Source: Burkholderiaceae bacterium (GTDB taxonomy: Bacteria > Pseudomonadota > Gammaproteobacteria > Burkholderiales > Burkholderiaceae_C). Taken from it: 42,683 nucleotides of DNA. This document shows positions 24,484 to 35,778 of this stretch, piece after piece. The translations under genes and the position numbers were made by a program. How positions within the stretch are numbered: position 1 is the stretch's first letter; every line of letters starts with the position of its first letter. The notes beneath the pieces are model-generated. The model was not told where the DNA came from, made no database searches, and saw nothing but the letters and a program-made list of their open reading frames with translations. Where the stretch lies: the NCBI GenBank assembly GCA_019234815.1, contig JAFALA010000012.1, forward strand, positions 1-42,683, written 5' to 3'.

Positions 24484-25845
24484 TCAGGTGCCGATGTGCT
24501 CTATGGCCGGCGCCGCAGGAGCGTGCGGAGGCTCCTCCAGCTCACGCAGCCGCATGGCCGGCAGGGTCAGGCGGAACTTGGATCCCTTGCCCGGCTCGCT
24601 CTGGATGAGCAGCTCGCCGCCATGGCGGTGGATCACGTGCTTGACGATGGACAGCCCAAGGCCCGTGCCGCCGGTGTCGCGCGAACGGCTGCCGTCCACG
24701 CGGTAAAAGCGTTCGGTCAGGCGCGGCAGATGTTCCCGGGCAATGCCTACGCCCGTGTCGGCCACGCAAACCTCGCCGCCGCCATCCGCAGTGCGGCGCC
24801 AGCTCAGCTGGATCTGCCCGCCCTCGGGGGTGTAGCGGACCGCGTTCGTCACCAGATTCGCGATGGCGCTGTACAGCTCCGTTTCCACGGCGGCGACTTC
24901 CAGGTGGGTCTGCGTGAACACCTCGAGTTGATGGCGTCCGGCTGAGAGGGCCAGCCCGTCCGACAGGACGCGGGCGAGCAATCCATCCAGCTTCACCCAG
25001 CGATCGGACGCCGGACGCGGGCTGCCTTCGAGTTGCGCCAAGGTCAGCAGGTCGCTGACCAGGGTCTGCATGCGCTGCGTCTGCTGCCCCATCAGCACCA
25101 GCACGCGACGCCGCTCCGACTCGGTGAGCGGCAAGGAGCCCATGGTCTCGATGAACCCGGACAGCACCGTCAAGGGGGTGCGGATTTCATGCGACACATT
25201 GGCCACGAAATCGCGGCGCATGCCTTCGGCGCGTTCACTCTCGGTGACGTCGACCGACAGCACCAGCTTCATGCCATTGCCATAGGGGCTCACGACCACC
25301 GACAGGGTGGCCTTGCCCCGGGTGTTCGTCAGGATCAAGGGCGCGGCAAACTGCCCGGCCTGCAAATAGCTGACGAACGCAGGGTAGCGGACCAGGTTGG
25401 TGATGCGCTGTTGCCGATCGCGCTCCGGATTGAGCGAGAAATGGTCCCCGGCGACCCGGTTACACCAGCGGATGTGGTCCTCCGCATCGAGCATCAGCAC
25501 GCCGTTGGGCGAGGCCTCGATGGCGGTCAGCATCTGCAGCAGCTCGTTGCGCTCCTGCTGGATGGTGCGGTCGCGATCGCGCACGGCCCGCTCGATCCGA
25601 TAGCCCAGTTCGCCCCACAGGCCGAATTCATTCGGAGGTGAATCCTCCTGGTCGCCATGCAGCCAGTGGATCAGGCGGCGGGCGCGGAAGCCGTCGACCA
25701 GAATCATCAAGGCCACCGCCGCCGAGACGCTGACCAGCGACGCGACCCAACCGACCGGAATCAGCTCCGAATCCAGGTAGCCCACCAGGCCGCCCAGGGC
25801 AATGGCGGCCACGGCCAGCAGGGCGCGCGAGAAGATCCAGGTCAT
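24484..25845 (-). CDS. phoR: Phosphate regulon sensor histidine kinase PhoR
   Basis: A 453-residue membrane kinase. Two hydrophobic segments lie at about 5-22 and 32-50 with almost no periplasmic loop, as in E. coli PhoR, which senses phosphate through PstSCAB-PhoU. A PAS domain follows (about 100-200, beginning AIEASPNGVLMLD), then the HisKA box NVSHEIRTPL with H219, and the ATPase domain with NLVTNAVRYTPEGG, VADTGVGI and GTGLGLSIVKHV. It autophosphorylates under phosphate limitation and passes phosphate to PhoB. It is last in the pst-pho operon, 12 bp after phoB. Confidence 0.96.
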   Translation of the reverse strand: MTWIFSRALLAVAAIALGGLVGYLDSELIPVGWVASLVSVSAAVALMILVDGFRARRLIHWLHGDQEDSPPNEFGLWGELGYRIERAVRDRDRTIQQERNELLQMLTAIEASPNGVLMLDAEDHIRWCNRVAGDHFSLNPERDRQQRITNLVRYPAFVSYLQAGQFAAPLILTNTRGKATLSVVVSPYGNGMKLVLSVDVTESERAEGMRRDFVANVSHEIRTPLTVLSGFIETMGSLPLTESERRRVLVLMGQQTQRMQTLVSDLLTLAQLEGSPRPASDRWVKLDGLLARVLSDGLALSAGRHQLEVFTQTHLEVAAVETELYSAIANLVTNAVRYTPEGGQIQLSWRRTADGGGEVCVADTGVGIAREHLPRLTERFYRVDGSRSRDTGGTGLGLSIVKHVIHRHGGELLIQSEPGKGSKFRLTLPAMRLRELEEPPHAPAAPAIEHIGT

Positions 25846-25857
25846 GGGTGGCTTTCG

Positions 25858-26559
25858 TCAGGCCGTCAGGGCGTTCAGCTGCTGCGTCAGCCGGTAGCCG
25901 GCACCGCGAACCGTCTCGATCATGCGCTGGCAGTTCACCTTCTCCAGCGATTCGCGCAGCCGCTTCACATGCACGTCAACGGTACGCTCCTCGATGAACA
26001 CATGGTCGCCCCAGACCCGGTCCAGCAACTGCGAGCGGCTGTGCACGCGCTCGGGATGCGTCATGAAAAAGTGCAGCAAACGGAATTCCGTGGGGCCCAG
26101 CTTGATTTCCACCCCGTCGCTGCTGACGCGGCGCGTGCCCGGATCCAGCGTCAGGCGCCCGACCTCCACGACGGAATCGAGCGCATCCGGCGCCTTGCGG
26201 CGCAGCACGGCGCGGATGCGGGCCAGCAATTCGTTGGTCGAGAAAGGCTTGGTCAGGTAATCGTCCGCGCCGGCGTCCAGGCCCGAGACCTTGTCGCCCT
26301 CCTCGGCTCTCGCCGTGAGCATGATGATGGGAATGTCCTTGGTACGCGGCTGCGAGCGCCATTGCCGCGCCAGCGCCAGCCCCGACTGCCCGGGCAGCAT
26401 CCAATCGAGCACCACCAGCTCGGGCAACACGCGGTCCACTTCCAGCTGGGCTTGGTCGGCCGAATTGGCGATCGTGACTTCGAAGCCCGCGTGGCGCAGG
26501 TTGATCGAAATCAGCTCCGCGATCGCTGATTCATCTTCAACAACAAGAATACGGCTCAT
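25858..26559 (-). CDS. phoB: Phosphate regulon response regulator PhoB
   Basis: A 233-residue OmpR-family regulator. The receiver domain has the acidic pair at 9-10 (VEDES), the phosphoacceptor D52 in LVVLDWMLPG, and K in LTKPFS. The C-terminal winged helix (about 130-228) contains GPTEFRLLHFFM and RTVDVHVKRLRESLE. Phosphorylated PhoB binds Pho boxes, two of which appear upstream of pstS in this window. It lies 17 bp after phoU. Confidence 0.97.
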   Translation of the reverse strand: MSRILVVEDESAIAELISINLRHAGFEVTIANSADQAQLEVDRVLPELVVLDWMLPGQSGLALARQWRSQPRTKDIPIIMLTARAEEGDKVSGLDAGADDYLTKPFSTNELLARIRAVLRRKAPDALDSVVEVGRLTLDPGTRRVSSDGVEIKLGPTEFRLLHFFMTHPERVHSRSQLLDRVWGDHVFIEERTVDVHVKRLRESLEKVNCQRMIETVRGAGYRLTQQLNALTA

Positions 26560-26576
26560 CTCTCAATACTCCAGAA

Positions 26577-27296
26577 TCAGGCAGCGTCCGGGTTCACCAT
26601 GTGGGCCACGGCCTCGGGGGTGCTGTGCCGCACGTCGGTGCCCTTGACCACGTAGATGATCACTTCGGCCAGGTTCTTGGCGTGGTCGCCGACGCGCTCG
26701 ATGGCCTTGGCCACGAAGACCAGATCGATACTGGCCGAGATGGTGCGCGGGTCTTCCATCATGTAGGTGATGAGCTTGCGCATCAGGCCTTCGAATTCCT
26801 TGTCGATCTCGTCGTCCTGGCGCAGCACTTCCAGCGCCTTTTCCACGTCGAGCCGGGCGAACGCGTCCAGCGACTTGCGCAGCTGCGCAGTAGCCAATTC
26901 GGCCTCGAACGACAGGTCCGCAATGGGCAGGCGCAGGCGGCTCGACACCCCGGCATTGATCAGGCGCTGCACGGTCCGTGCCACGCGAGCCGCTTCGTCG
27001 CCGACGCGCTCCAGATTGGCAATCGTCTTGGACACGGCAATCAGCAGGCGCAGGTCGCGGGCCGTCGGCTGGCGGCGCGCGATGATGGCGGACAGGTCGT
27101 GATCAATCTCGACCTCCATCGCATTCACGCGCTCCTCGTTCTTCAGCACCACGGACGCCATGTCGCCGCTGAAGGTGATCAGCGCCTCGACGGACTGCGC
27201 CACCTGGGACTCCACCAATCCGCCCATTTCGAGCACGCGCGTGGAGATGTTGCTCAGCTCGGAGTCAAACTGTGTGGACAAGTGCTTTTCACTCAT
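26577..27296 (-). CDS. phoU: Phosphate signalling protein PhoU
   Basis: A 239-residue all-helical protein with two three-helix repeats: residues about 10-110 (LEMGGLVESQVAQSVEAL ... RVGDEAARVARTV) and about 115-225 (ATAQLRKSLDAFARLDVEKAL ... IERVGDHAKNLAEVI). Each repeat shows the E-x-x-x-D type metal-binding pattern. PhoU passes the phosphate status of the Pst transporter to PhoR and limits phosphate uptake. It lies between pstB and phoB, in the order expected for an operon that codes both transporter and two-component system. Confidence 0.96.
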   Translation of the reverse strand: MSEKHLSTQFDSELSNISTRVLEMGGLVESQVAQSVEALITFSGDMASVVLKNEERVNAMEVEIDHDLSAIIARRQPTARDLRLLIAVSKTIANLERVGDEAARVARTVQRLINAGVSSRLRLPIADLSFEAELATAQLRKSLDAFARLDVEKALEVLRQDDEIDKEFEGLMRKLITYMMEDPRTISASIDLVFVAKAIERVGDHAKNLAEVIIYVVKGTDVRHSTPEAVAHMVNPDAA

Positions 27297-27330
27297 GATT
27301 TCTCCTCGTTCTAGTTGTCGCCACGACGCC

Positions 27331-28113
27331 TCAACCGAAACGGCCCGTGATGTAGTCTTCGGTTTCCTTGCGGTTGGGCTTCATGAACAGCTCGGCGGTG
27401 GGTCCGAACTCGATCAGGTTGCCCAGGTACATGTAGGCGGTGTAGTCCGAGCAGCGCGCCGCCTGCTGCATGTTGTGCGTCACGATGGCCACGGTGTACT
27501 CGCTCTTGAGTTCGTCGATCAACTCCTCGATCTTGCCGGTGGAAATCGGGTCCAGCGCTGAACAGGGCTCGTCGAGCAGCAGCACCTCGGGCCTGATGGC
27601 GATGCCGCGCGCAATACACAGCCGCTGCTGCTGCCCGCCGGACAGGCCGGAACCGCTTTGGCTCAGCTTGTCCTTCACTTCGCCCCACAGCGCGGCTTTC
27701 TTCAAGGCCCATTCGACGCGCTCGTCCATTTCGATGCGCGACAGGTTCTCGAACAGACCGACACCGAAAGCGATGTTGTCGTAAATCGACATGGGAAACG
27801 GCGTGGGCTTTTGAAACACCATGCCGACCTTGGCGCGAATCAGGGACACGTCCTCGCCGCTCGACAAGATGTCTTCGCCGTCCAGCAGGATCTGGCCTTC
27901 GGCGCGCTGTTCCGGGTAAAGCTCGAACATGCGGTTGAGGGTCCGCAGCAAGGTCGACTTGCCGCAGCCCGACGGGCCGATGAAGGCCGTCACCTTGTTC
28001 TCTGGAATTTCCAGGTTGATGCCCTTGAGTGCGTGGAAATTGCCGTAATAGAAATTCAGGTCGCGCACGGAGAGCTTGGCGTTCTCGCGGGCTTGACTGG
28101 CTTTGGCATCCAT
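27331..28113 (-). CDS. pstB: Phosphate ABC transporter ATP-binding protein PstB
   Basis: A 260-residue ABC ATPase that powers high-affinity phosphate import. Walker [10 protein letters not shown], the signature [10 protein letters not shown], Walker [14 protein letters not shown] and the switch histidine in VTHNMQQA are all present. The frame stays open for more than 100 codons upstream, but that part overlaps pstA and has no ABC sequence. The start [19 protein letters not shown] is chosen by family length and sits 17 bp after the pstA stop. Confidence 0.97.
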   Translation of the reverse strand: MDAKASQARENAKLSVRDLNFYYGNFHALKGINLEIPENKVTAFIGPSGCGKSTLLRTLNRMFELYPEQRAEGQILLDGEDILSSGEDVSLIRAKVGMVFQKPTPFPMSIYDNIAFGVGLFENLSRIEMDERVEWALKKAALWGEVKDKLSQSGSGLSGGQQQRLCIARGIAIRPEVLLLDEPCSALDPISTGKIEELIDELKSEYTVAIVTHNMQQAARCSDYTAYMYLGNLIEFGPTAELFMKPNRKETEDYITGRFG

Positions 28114-28130
28114 GGATGAACTCACTTCAA

Positions 28131-29015
28131 TCAATGTTTGTTCTTGAACAGGACCCGCGCCGCAATATTCAGCAGCAACACGCCCAGCGTGATGAGGAAA
28201 ACGCCGGCCCAGGCCAGCTGCTGCCAGTTTTGGTACGGACTCATCGCGAATTTGAAAATCGTCACCGGCAGGCTGGCCATGGGCTTGCCCATGTCGCTGG
28301 ACCAGAACTGGTTGGAAAGCGCGGTGAACAGCAGCGGCGCGGTCTCGCCCGAAATGCGCGCCAGCGCCAGCAGGATGCCGGTCATGACCCCCGTGCGGGC
28401 GGCCTTGAGCGTGATGCTCAGGATCACCTTCCACTTCGGCGTGCCGAGCGCATAGGCGGCCTCGCGCAAGGCGTTGGGCACCAGGCTCAGCATGTTCTCG
28501 GTGGTCCGGATCACCACCGGAATCACGATCAGCGCCAGGGCCAGCACGCCCGCATAGCCCGAAAAGGTCTTCATGCGCGTCACGACCACCGTGTAGACGA
28601 ACAGGCCGATGACGATGGACGGCGCCGACAGCAGGATGTCGTTGATGAAGCGCACCGACGCACCCAGCCAGGTCTTCTGGCCGTATTCGGCCAGATACAC
28701 GCCGGCCAGCACGCCGATGGGCGTGCCCAGGGCGGTGGCCAGCCCCACCATGGTGACCGAGCCAAAGATGGCGTTGAGCAGCCCGCCCGACTCGGCCTGA
28801 GGCGGCGGCGTCATTTCGGTCAGGGTGCTTAAGCTCAGGCCGGCGGCACCCAGATGAACGGTTTCAAACAGAATCCAGAGCAGCCAGAACACGCCAAAGG
28901 CCATGGCGCCCAAGGACAGCGTCAAGGCCAGGGCATTGACGCGCTTGCGCTTGGCGTGCATGCGGGCTCGCGACGTCAGCAATTCGCTGCGCGCCTGGTT
29001 CGACAAAGCGCTCAT
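28131..29015 (-). CDS. pstA: Phosphate ABC transporter permease PstA
   Basis: A 294-residue inner-membrane permease with six membrane segments. The cytoplasmic coupling loop reads [31 protein letters not shown], the EAA motif of ABC permeases. A basic N-terminus ([10 protein letters not shown]) precedes the first helix at about 27-50. It pairs with PstC to form the phosphate channel. The start overlaps the pstC stop by 4 bases (ATGA). Confidence 0.96.
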   Translation of the reverse strand: MSALSNQARSELLTSRARMHAKRKRVNALALTLSLGAMAFGVFWLLWILFETVHLGAAGLSLSTLTEMTPPPQAESGGLLNAIFGSVTMVGLATALGTPIGVLAGVYLAEYGQKTWLGASVRFINDILLSAPSIVIGLFVYTVVVTRMKTFSGYAGVLALALIVIPVVIRTTENMLSLVPNALREAAYALGTPKWKVILSITLKAARTGVMTGILLALARISGETAPLLFTALSNQFWSSDMGKPMASLPVTIFKFAMSPYQNWQQLAWAGVFLITLGVLLLNIAARVLFKNKH

Positions 29016-30046
29016 GAACGCGCTCCTTCATTTTTCTTCAAACGCATCAGCAGCACCTTGGAGCAGGCGAGCACCACGAAGGTGATGAAGAACAAGACCA
29101 GCCCCAGATAGATCAGAGAGGCCTGATGCAAGCCTTCGCCGGCTTCGGCGAACTCGTTGGCCAAGGCCGAGGTGATGCTGTTGGCGGCCTCGAAAACCGA
29201 AGGCGAATTCAACTGGTTCATGTTGCCGATCACGAAGGTCACAGCCATGGTTTCGCCGAGCGCCCGGCCCAGGCCCAGCATGACGCCGCCCACCACGCCC
29301 GTCTTGGTGTAAGGCAGCACGACCCTCCACACCACCTCCCAGGTGGTCGAGCCCAGCCCATAGGCCGACTCCTTGAGCATCGTCGGCGTGACTTCGAAAA
29401 CGTCGCGCATCACCGAGGCGATGAAAGGAATCACCATGATGGCCAGGATGATGCCGGCCGACAAAATGCCGATGCCGACCGGCGGGCCCGACACCAGGTT
29501 GCCCAGCCCGGGCAGGCCCGAGAACGCATGCTGCAAAGGCATCTGCACATAGGTGGCCAGAATGGGGCCGAACACCAGCAGGCCCCACATGCCGTAGACA
29601 ATCGATGGCACGGCCGCCAGCAATTCAATGGCGATGCCCAGCGGGCGGCGCAGCCAGTTGGGAGACAGCTCGGTCAGGAACAGCGCAATGCCGAAGCTGA
29701 TGGGCACGGCAATCAGCAGCGCGATCAGGGAAGTCATCAGCGTGCCGTAGATCATCACCAGGCCGCCGAACTTTTCCTGCACCGGATCCCAATCGCTGGT
29801 CCACAGGAACGAAAGTCCGAATTGCTGAATCGCCGGCGCAGCGCCGACCAGCAGAGACACCAGGATCCCGGCCAACAGGATCAAAGTCAGCCAGGCAGCT
29901 CCTTGCGTCAGGCTGGCAAACACCACGTCCGCCCAGGGCAGGACGCGCTTGCGCACTGGCGGCTGACCGCCAGATTGCAACTGGGGCTTGGACTCCGTCG
30001 TGGACGCGTTGGCTGCCGGATCATTGGCGGGAAGAATTGCGGCCAT
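29012..30046 (-). CDS. pstC: Phosphate ABC transporter permease PstC
   Basis: A 344-residue permease with six membrane helices after a longer hydrophilic N-terminus of about 45 residues. The EAA-type coupling loop is [31 protein letters not shown]. Features typical of PstC are [17 protein letters not shown] and the [14 protein letters not shown] segment. GGAGGT precedes the ATG; the open frame upstream lies in the pstS-pstC stem-loop and is not coding. It overlaps pstA by 4 bases. Confidence 0.96.
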   Translation of the reverse strand: MAAILPANDPAANASTTESKPQLQSGGQPPVRKRVLPWADVVFASLTQGAAWLTLILLAGILVSLLVGAAPAIQQFGLSFLWTSDWDPVQEKFGGLVMIYGTLMTSLIALLIAVPISFGIALFLTELSPNWLRRPLGIAIELLAAVPSIVYGMWGLLVFGPILATYVQMPLQHAFSGLPGLGNLVSGPPVGIGILSAGIILAIMVIPFIASVMRDVFEVTPTMLKESAYGLGSTTWEVVWRVVLPYTKTGVVGGVMLGLGRALGETMAVTFVIGNMNQLNSPSVFEAANSITSALANEFAEAGEGLHQASLIYLGLVLFFITFVVLACSKVLLMRLKKNEGARS

Positions 30047-30068
30047 CGGACCTCCATTCAATACAACA

Positions 30069-30114
30069 ACGTGGATCTGCCGCAGACGACAGACGTCGTA
30101 TGCCGGATCCACGT
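30069..30114 (-). promoter_or_regulatory. Large stem-loop between pstS and pstC
   Basis: ACGTGGATC (30069-30077) pairs perfectly with GATCCACGT (30106-30114). Inside it, ACGAC-AGAC-GTCGT (30086-30099) forms a second stem flanked by pairing GCA/TGC. The structure fills the gap between pstS and pstC. Such elements in ABC operons commonly stabilise the binding-protein mRNA or terminate most transcripts, so that PstS is made in excess over the membrane subunits; this role is inferred. Only a modest T-rich tail follows on the minus strand. Confidence 0.6.
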
Positions 30115-30167
30115 CTCACTGCAAGGGACTGACGCGGCTCGCCGCGACGGTCCTTGCCTCACTCTCT

Positions 30168-31205
30168 TTACTTGAACGCGACGGCCTTGCCGGCGGCGTC
30201 CTTGATCTCGCCCCACTGCTTGCGGACCAGGTCCTTCACCGATGCCGGCAGTGCCACGTAATCCAGCTCGTCGGCGGACTTGTCGCCCGTCTCATACGCC
30301 CACTCGCAGAACTTCAGGACGCTGGCCGCAGCCGCCGGCTTGTCTTGCACCTTGTGCATCAGCAGGAAGGTGGCGCCAGTCAGCGGCCAGCTGTCCTTGC
30401 CGGCCTGCTCGGTCAGCACTTGATAGAAGCTCTTAGCCCATTCGGCGCCTGCAGCGGCCGCCTTGAACGAGGTCTCGCTGGGGGCCACGAAATTACCGGC
30501 CTTGTTGCGCATCAGCACGTAAGCCATCTTGTTCTGCTTGGCGTAAGCGTATTCGACATACCCGATCGAGTTCGGCAGGCGTTGGACATAAGACGATACG
30601 CCTTCATTGCCCTTGCCGCCAGCGCCGGCGGGCCAGTTCACTGCCGTGCCTTCGCCCACCTTGGACTTCCATTCGGCATTGGCCTTGGACAGGTAGTTCG
30701 TGAAGATGAAGCTGGTGCCCGAACCGTCGGCGCGGCGGACCGGCGCGATGGTCGCGTCGGGCAAGGCCAAGCCGGGGTTCAGCGCCTTCAGCTCAGCGTC
30801 GTTCCATTTGGTGACCTTGCCCAGATAGATGTCGGCCAGCACCTGGCCCGTCAGCTTCAGCTGGCCCGCAGCGATGCCCGGGATGTTCACCACCGGCACC
30901 ACGCCGCCGATCACCATGGGGAATTGCAGCAGCCCTTCCTTGGAGAGCTCTTCTTCCGTCAGCGGCATGTCAGAGGCGCCAAAATCGACCGTCTTGGCCT
31001 TGATCTGACGAATGCCTGCGCCCGAACCCACCGATTGGTAATTGACGTGGATATTGGTTTGCTTGCTGTACTGATCCGCCCATTTGGCGTAGATGGGAGC
31101 AGGAAACGATGCGCCGGCACCGGTCACATCTTCAGCCAGGGCCGATACGGCGCCGCTGGCCAGGGTTGCCAAAATCAGACCAGTTTGCAGCAATTTGCGT
31201 TTCAT
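30168..31205 (-). CDS. pstS: Periplasmic phosphate-binding protein PstS
   Basis: A 345-residue secreted protein. A signal peptide, MKRKLLQTGLILATLASGAVSALAE, should be cut after ALA. The mature protein starts with DVTGAGASFPAPIYAKW, the phosphate-contact loop of PstS; GSGAGIRQIKAKTVDFGASDMPL and RADGSGTSFIFTNYLSK are further phosphate-binding segments. It delivers phosphate to PstCAB. I chose the ATG at MKRKLL since a signal peptide should start there; an ATG five codons upstream is open but lacks a ribosome-binding site. It is the first gene of the pst-pho operon with Pho boxes upstream. Confidence 0.97.
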   Translation of the reverse strand: MKRKLLQTGLILATLASGAVSALAEDVTGAGASFPAPIYAKWADQYSKQTNIHVNYQSVGSGAGIRQIKAKTVDFGASDMPLTEEELSKEGLLQFPMVIGGVVPVVNIPGIAAGQLKLTGQVLADIYLGKVTKWNDAELKALNPGLALPDATIAPVRRADGSGTSFIFTNYLSKANAEWKSKVGEGTAVNWPAGAGGKGNEGVSSYVQRLPNSIGYVEYAYAKQNKMAYVLMRNKAGNFVAPSETSFKAAAAGAEWAKSFYQVLTEQAGKDSWPLTGATFLLMHKVQDKPAAAASVLKFCEWAYETGDKSADELDYVALPASVKDLVRKQWGEIKDAAGKAVAFK

Positions 31206-31248
31206 AAGGTTTCGTTCCATGGTGGTTCGGGAGATCGCGGCGCATCGT

Positions 31249-31277
31249 ATGACTTAAATATGACATCACTGTGACGC
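31249..31277 (-). promoter_or_regulatory. Proximal Pho box (three 7-mers at 11-bp period)
   Basis: On the minus strand GCGTCAC, ATGTCAT and AAGTCAT recur every 11 bp (31271-31277, 31260-31266, 31249-31255). This is the CTGTCAT-N4-CTGTCAT direct-repeat architecture to which PhoB binds. It lies 44-72 bp before the pstS start. Confidence 0.75.
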
Positions 31278-31323
31278 AATTCCGAGGGTTGACACAATTC
31301 AAGATCGACCTTATCGTCATGAA

Positions 31324-31341
31324 ATGGCAGCTTTATGACAA
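31324..31341 (-). promoter_or_regulatory. Distal Pho box
   Basis: TTGTCAT-AAAG-CTGCCAT on the minus strand matches the 18-bp Pho box (CTGTCAT-N4-CTGTCAT) with one mismatch in each 7-mer. It lies 119-136 bp upstream of the pstS start and is the better single match of the two sites. Confidence 0.75.
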
Positions 31342-31390
31342 ATGGCTCACGGCCATGTCAATCCTTGAATGAGGTAGGGAGGGCATAAAG

Positions 31391-31417
31391 AAAAACCATC
31401 CGATGGATGGTTTTTTT
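31391..31417 (-). terminator. Rho-independent terminator after glmM
   Basis: AACCATCC-GAT-GGATGGTT (31394-31412) is a perfect 8-bp stem flanked by A5 on one side and T7 on the other, so it can terminate on either strand. On the minus strand it follows glmM by 23 bp and separates it from the pst promoter region. Confidence 0.9.
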
Positions 31418-31439
31418 GGGGGCGGGAGGCTCGGCCGTC

Positions 31440-32771
31440 TCAGGCTTGCACCGCCTGCACCAGGCGCTCGGCACACAGCCGTGCCAAGTCGGGATCGCGG
31501 GCCTCGACCATCACGCGCAGCAGCGGCTCGGTCCCCGAGGGTCGGATCAGCACCCGGCCGCTGGACCCGAGTTCCGCAGTGACTTCAGCCTGCGTGCGAG
31601 CCAGAACGGCATTGCTCTTCCAGTCCTGCCCCGGCTGCAACCGCACATTGATCAAGGTTTGCGGGAACAGGTCCACGCCTTCGAGCTGCTGCGCCAGGCC
31701 GCGGCCCGAACGGCACACGGACTGCAGGACCAGCAGAGCCGACACGATGCCGTCGCCTGTGGTGTGCTTGTCCAGCGACAGCAAATGGCCCGAGCCCTCC
31801 CCGCCCAGTTGCCAGCCGCGCGCGCTGAGCTCTTCCAGCACGTAGCGGTCGCCGACCTTGGCGCGAACGAATTCGACGTCGCGCGCCTTCAGGGCCAGCT
31901 CGACGGCCATGTTGGTCATCAGGGTGCCCACAGCGCCGGGCACCTTCACACCCTGGTTCAGGCGGTCGGCCACCATGATGTAGAGCAGTTCGTCGCCGTT
32001 GAACAAGCGCCCCTGGCTGTCGACCAGTTGCAGGCGATCGGCATCGCCGTCCAGCGCCACGCCGTAGTCCGCCTGGTGCTCGCGCACCGCCGCGACCAGG
32101 GCTTGCGGCGCGGTGGCGCCAAATCCGTCGTTGATGTTGTAGCCGTCGGGCTTGCAGCCGATGGCGATGACCTCGGCGCCCAGCTCATGAAAGACGTCGG
32201 GCGCCACGTGATAGGCCGCGCCATGGGCAGCATCGACCACGATCTTCAGGCCGCGCAAGCTCAGGTCGGCGCCAAAGCTGTTCTTGCAGAATTCGATGTA
32301 GCGGCCGCGCGCATCCTGCAGGCGGCGGGCTTTGCCCAGCTGCGCGGAATCCACCCAGCTCGGCGCCTGGTCCAGCGCCTGCTCGACCGCCAGCTCCCAG
32401 GCATCGGGCAGCTTTTCGCCCGAGGACGAGAAGAACTTGATGCCATTGTCGGCAAATGGATTGTGCGAGGCGGAAATCACCACGCCCAGGTCCTGCCGCA
32501 AGGCGCGGGTCAAATACGCGACGCCGGGCGTGGGCAGCGGGCCGGTGAGCCAGACATCCACGCCGGCCGATGCAAAACCGGCCTCCAGGGCCGACTCCAG
32601 CATATAGCCGGAAATCCGGGTGTCCTTGCCGATCAGCACGCTGGGCTTGGCTGACTTCTGCTTGAGAACACGGCCCACCGCGTGGCCCAGGCGCAAGATG
32701 AAATCGGGCGTGATCGGCGACTGCCCGACGGTGCCACGAATGCCATCGGTTCCAAAATAAACACGGCTCAT
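31440..32771 (-). CDS. glmM: Phosphoglucosamine mutase GlmM
   Basis: A 443-residue enzyme that converts glucosamine-6-phosphate to glucosamine-1-phosphate for peptidoglycan and LPS precursors. The phosphoserine is S102 in [13 protein letters not shown], the metal loop is LDGDADR, and the sugar-phosphate site is [12 protein letters not shown]. The N-terminus [12 protein letters not shown] fixes the start, preceded by AGGAGGT. It begins 5 bp after the folP stop, so both are co-transcribed. The ftsH-folP-glmM order is the same as in E. coli. Confidence 0.97.
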   Translation of the reverse strand: MSRVYFGTDGIRGTVGQSPITPDFILRLGHAVGRVLKQKSAKPSVLIGKDTRISGYMLESALEAGFASAGVDVWLTGPLPTPGVAYLTRALRQDLGVVISASHNPFADNGIKFFSSSGEKLPDAWELAVEQALDQAPSWVDSAQLGKARRLQDARGRYIEFCKNSFGADLSLRGLKIVVDAAHGAAYHVAPDVFHELGAEVIAIGCKPDGYNINDGFGATAPQALVAAVREHQADYGVALDGDADRLQLVDSQGRLFNGDELLYIMVADRLNQGVKVPGAVGTLMTNMAVELALKARDVEFVRAKVGDRYVLEELSARGWQLGGEGSGHLLSLDKHTTGDGIVSALLVLQSVCRSGRGLAQQLEGVDLFPQTLINVRLQPGQDWKSNAVLARTQAEVTAELGSSGRVLIRPSGTEPLLRVMVEARDPDLARLCAERLVQAVQA

Positions 32772-32776
32772 TGAAC

Positions 32777-33658
32777 TCAACCTCCTGAACTTATCGCGCC
32801 ATTCTCGCTCATGCCATAACCCTCGCCCCCGCAGGCAGCCCACACCTTGAGCGCGTCGACCGTTGCCGCGACGTCGTGCACGCGCAGGACGCGGGCGCCA
32901 TGCGTCAAGGCAGCCAAGGCGGCAGCCAGGCTGCCAGGCAGGCGTTCATCCACGGCACGCCCGGTCAAGGCGCCCAGCGATGATTTTCTGGACCAGCCGA
33001 CCAGCAGCGGATACCCCAGTGCCAGCAATTCGCCTTGCCTGCGCTGCAGCTCGAAGTTCTGCGCCGCGGTCTTGGCAAAACCGTAACCTGGGTCCAGGAC
33101 GATGCGATCCCGGCTCACGCCCAAAGACACCATGGCCTCGGCGCGCTGCCCAAGAAATTCAAACACTTCGCGCGTGACGTCCTGGTAGTCGGTCAGTTGC
33201 TGCATGGCCGCCGGTTCGCCGCGCATGTGCATCAGGCACATGCCTGCATTCGGATGTTGCGCCAGCAAGGCCTCGGCGCCCGCATCGCGCAAGGCTTGGA
33301 CGTCGTTGACGATGTCGACACCCAGGTCCAGGGCTCGGCGCATGATTTCGGTCTTGCAGGTGTCGACCGAAACCGGCACCCCCAGGCTCAGGGCCGCAGG
33401 CAGCACAGGCGCCAGCCGGGCCCATTCCTCCTCCACGCTCAATCTTGCAGCCCCCGGACGGGTTGATTCTCCGCCCAGGTCCAGGATGTCCGCGCCGTCG
33501 CGGACGAGTTGCTCGCAGTGCTCAACGGCGACTTGCGCATCGGTCCAGGCTCCTCCGTCCGAGAAGGAGTCGGGGGTCAGGTTGACGATGCCCATCACTT
33601 GCGGCCGTGCCAGATCGATCTGGAAGCGGCCTGCCTGCCAATGCCTCGATTGCGTCAT
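32777..33658 (-). CDS. folP: Dihydropteroate synthase FolP
   Basis: A 293-residue TIM-barrel enzyme that joins p-aminobenzoate to the pterin pyrophosphate in folate synthesis; it is the sulfonamide target. The two signature motifs are visible: [16 protein letters not shown] near the N-terminus and [14 protein letters not shown], followed by [23 protein letters not shown] and LVGWSRKS. It lies between ftsH (after a terminator) and glmM. Confidence 0.97.
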   Translation of the reverse strand: MTQSRHWQAGRFQIDLARPQVMGIVNLTPDSFSDGGAWTDAQVAVEHCEQLVRDGADILDLGGESTRPGAARLSVEEEWARLAPVLPAALSLGVPVSVDTCKTEIMRRALDLGVDIVNDVQALRDAGAEALLAQHPNAGMCLMHMRGEPAAMQQLTDYQDVTREVFEFLGQRAEAMVSLGVSRDRIVLDPGYGFAKTAAQNFELQRRQGELLALGYPLLVGWSRKSSLGALTGRAVDERLPGSLAAALAALTHGARVLRVHDVAATVDALKVWAACGGEGYGMSENGAISSGG

Positions 33659-33672
33659 GGGAAGAGCTCAAT

Positions 33673-33704
33673 GAAAAAAGGGCCGGTCTTTGCAGACAGG
33701 CCCT
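33673..33704 (-). terminator. Rho-independent terminator after ftsH
   Basis: On the minus strand AGGGCC, an inner stem GTCT-TGCA-AGAC-like, and GGCCCT (33679-33704) are followed by six T residues. It lies just after ftsH and just before the folP start, so folP-glmM needs either read-through or its own promoter. Confidence 0.82.
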
Positions 33705-33721
33705 CTGGATTGACGTGTGGC

Positions 33722-35608
<1,887 letters not shown>

Positions 35609-35633
35609 CGCGACTCCTTATTCATTTCCACAT

Positions 35634-35650
35634 GCCGCCAAAGAGGCGGC
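35634..35650 (-). promoter_or_regulatory. Hairpin in the ftsH leader
   Basis: GCCGCC-N5-GGCGGC is a perfect 6-bp stem between the ftsH promoter and its ribosome-binding site, about 26 bp before the GTG start. It could affect mRNA stability or translation; nothing more can be said. Confidence 0.4.
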
Positions 35651-35661
35651 TGATGCACGGC

Positions 35662-35689
35662 ATATAGGGACGATTCTATTGCAGTCAAG
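35662..35689 (-). promoter_or_regulatory. Sigma-32-like promoter of ftsH
   Basis: On the minus strand CTTGACT (35683-35689), 13 bp and CCCTATAT (35662-35669) match the heat-shock promoter consensus (CTTGAAA, 11-16 bp, CCCCATNT) with few mismatches. The same bases can also be read as a sigma-70 promoter, TTGACT-N16-TATATG. E. coli ftsH is transcribed by sigma-32, which fits. Confidence 0.65.
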
Positions 35690-35778
35690 GCCCGGGCATG
35701 CACGGCGATGCCCATGCCTGCCCCGGGGATTCAGGCAATATTGGGCCAATCGCGCCAATCTTCAATGTAGGTCAAGGC

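Noticed and set aside
28114..28434. N-terminal extension of the pstB frame by about 107 codons
   Set aside because: Overlaps the 3' end of pstA in another frame and lacks ABC sequence; PstB has a normal length from 28113.
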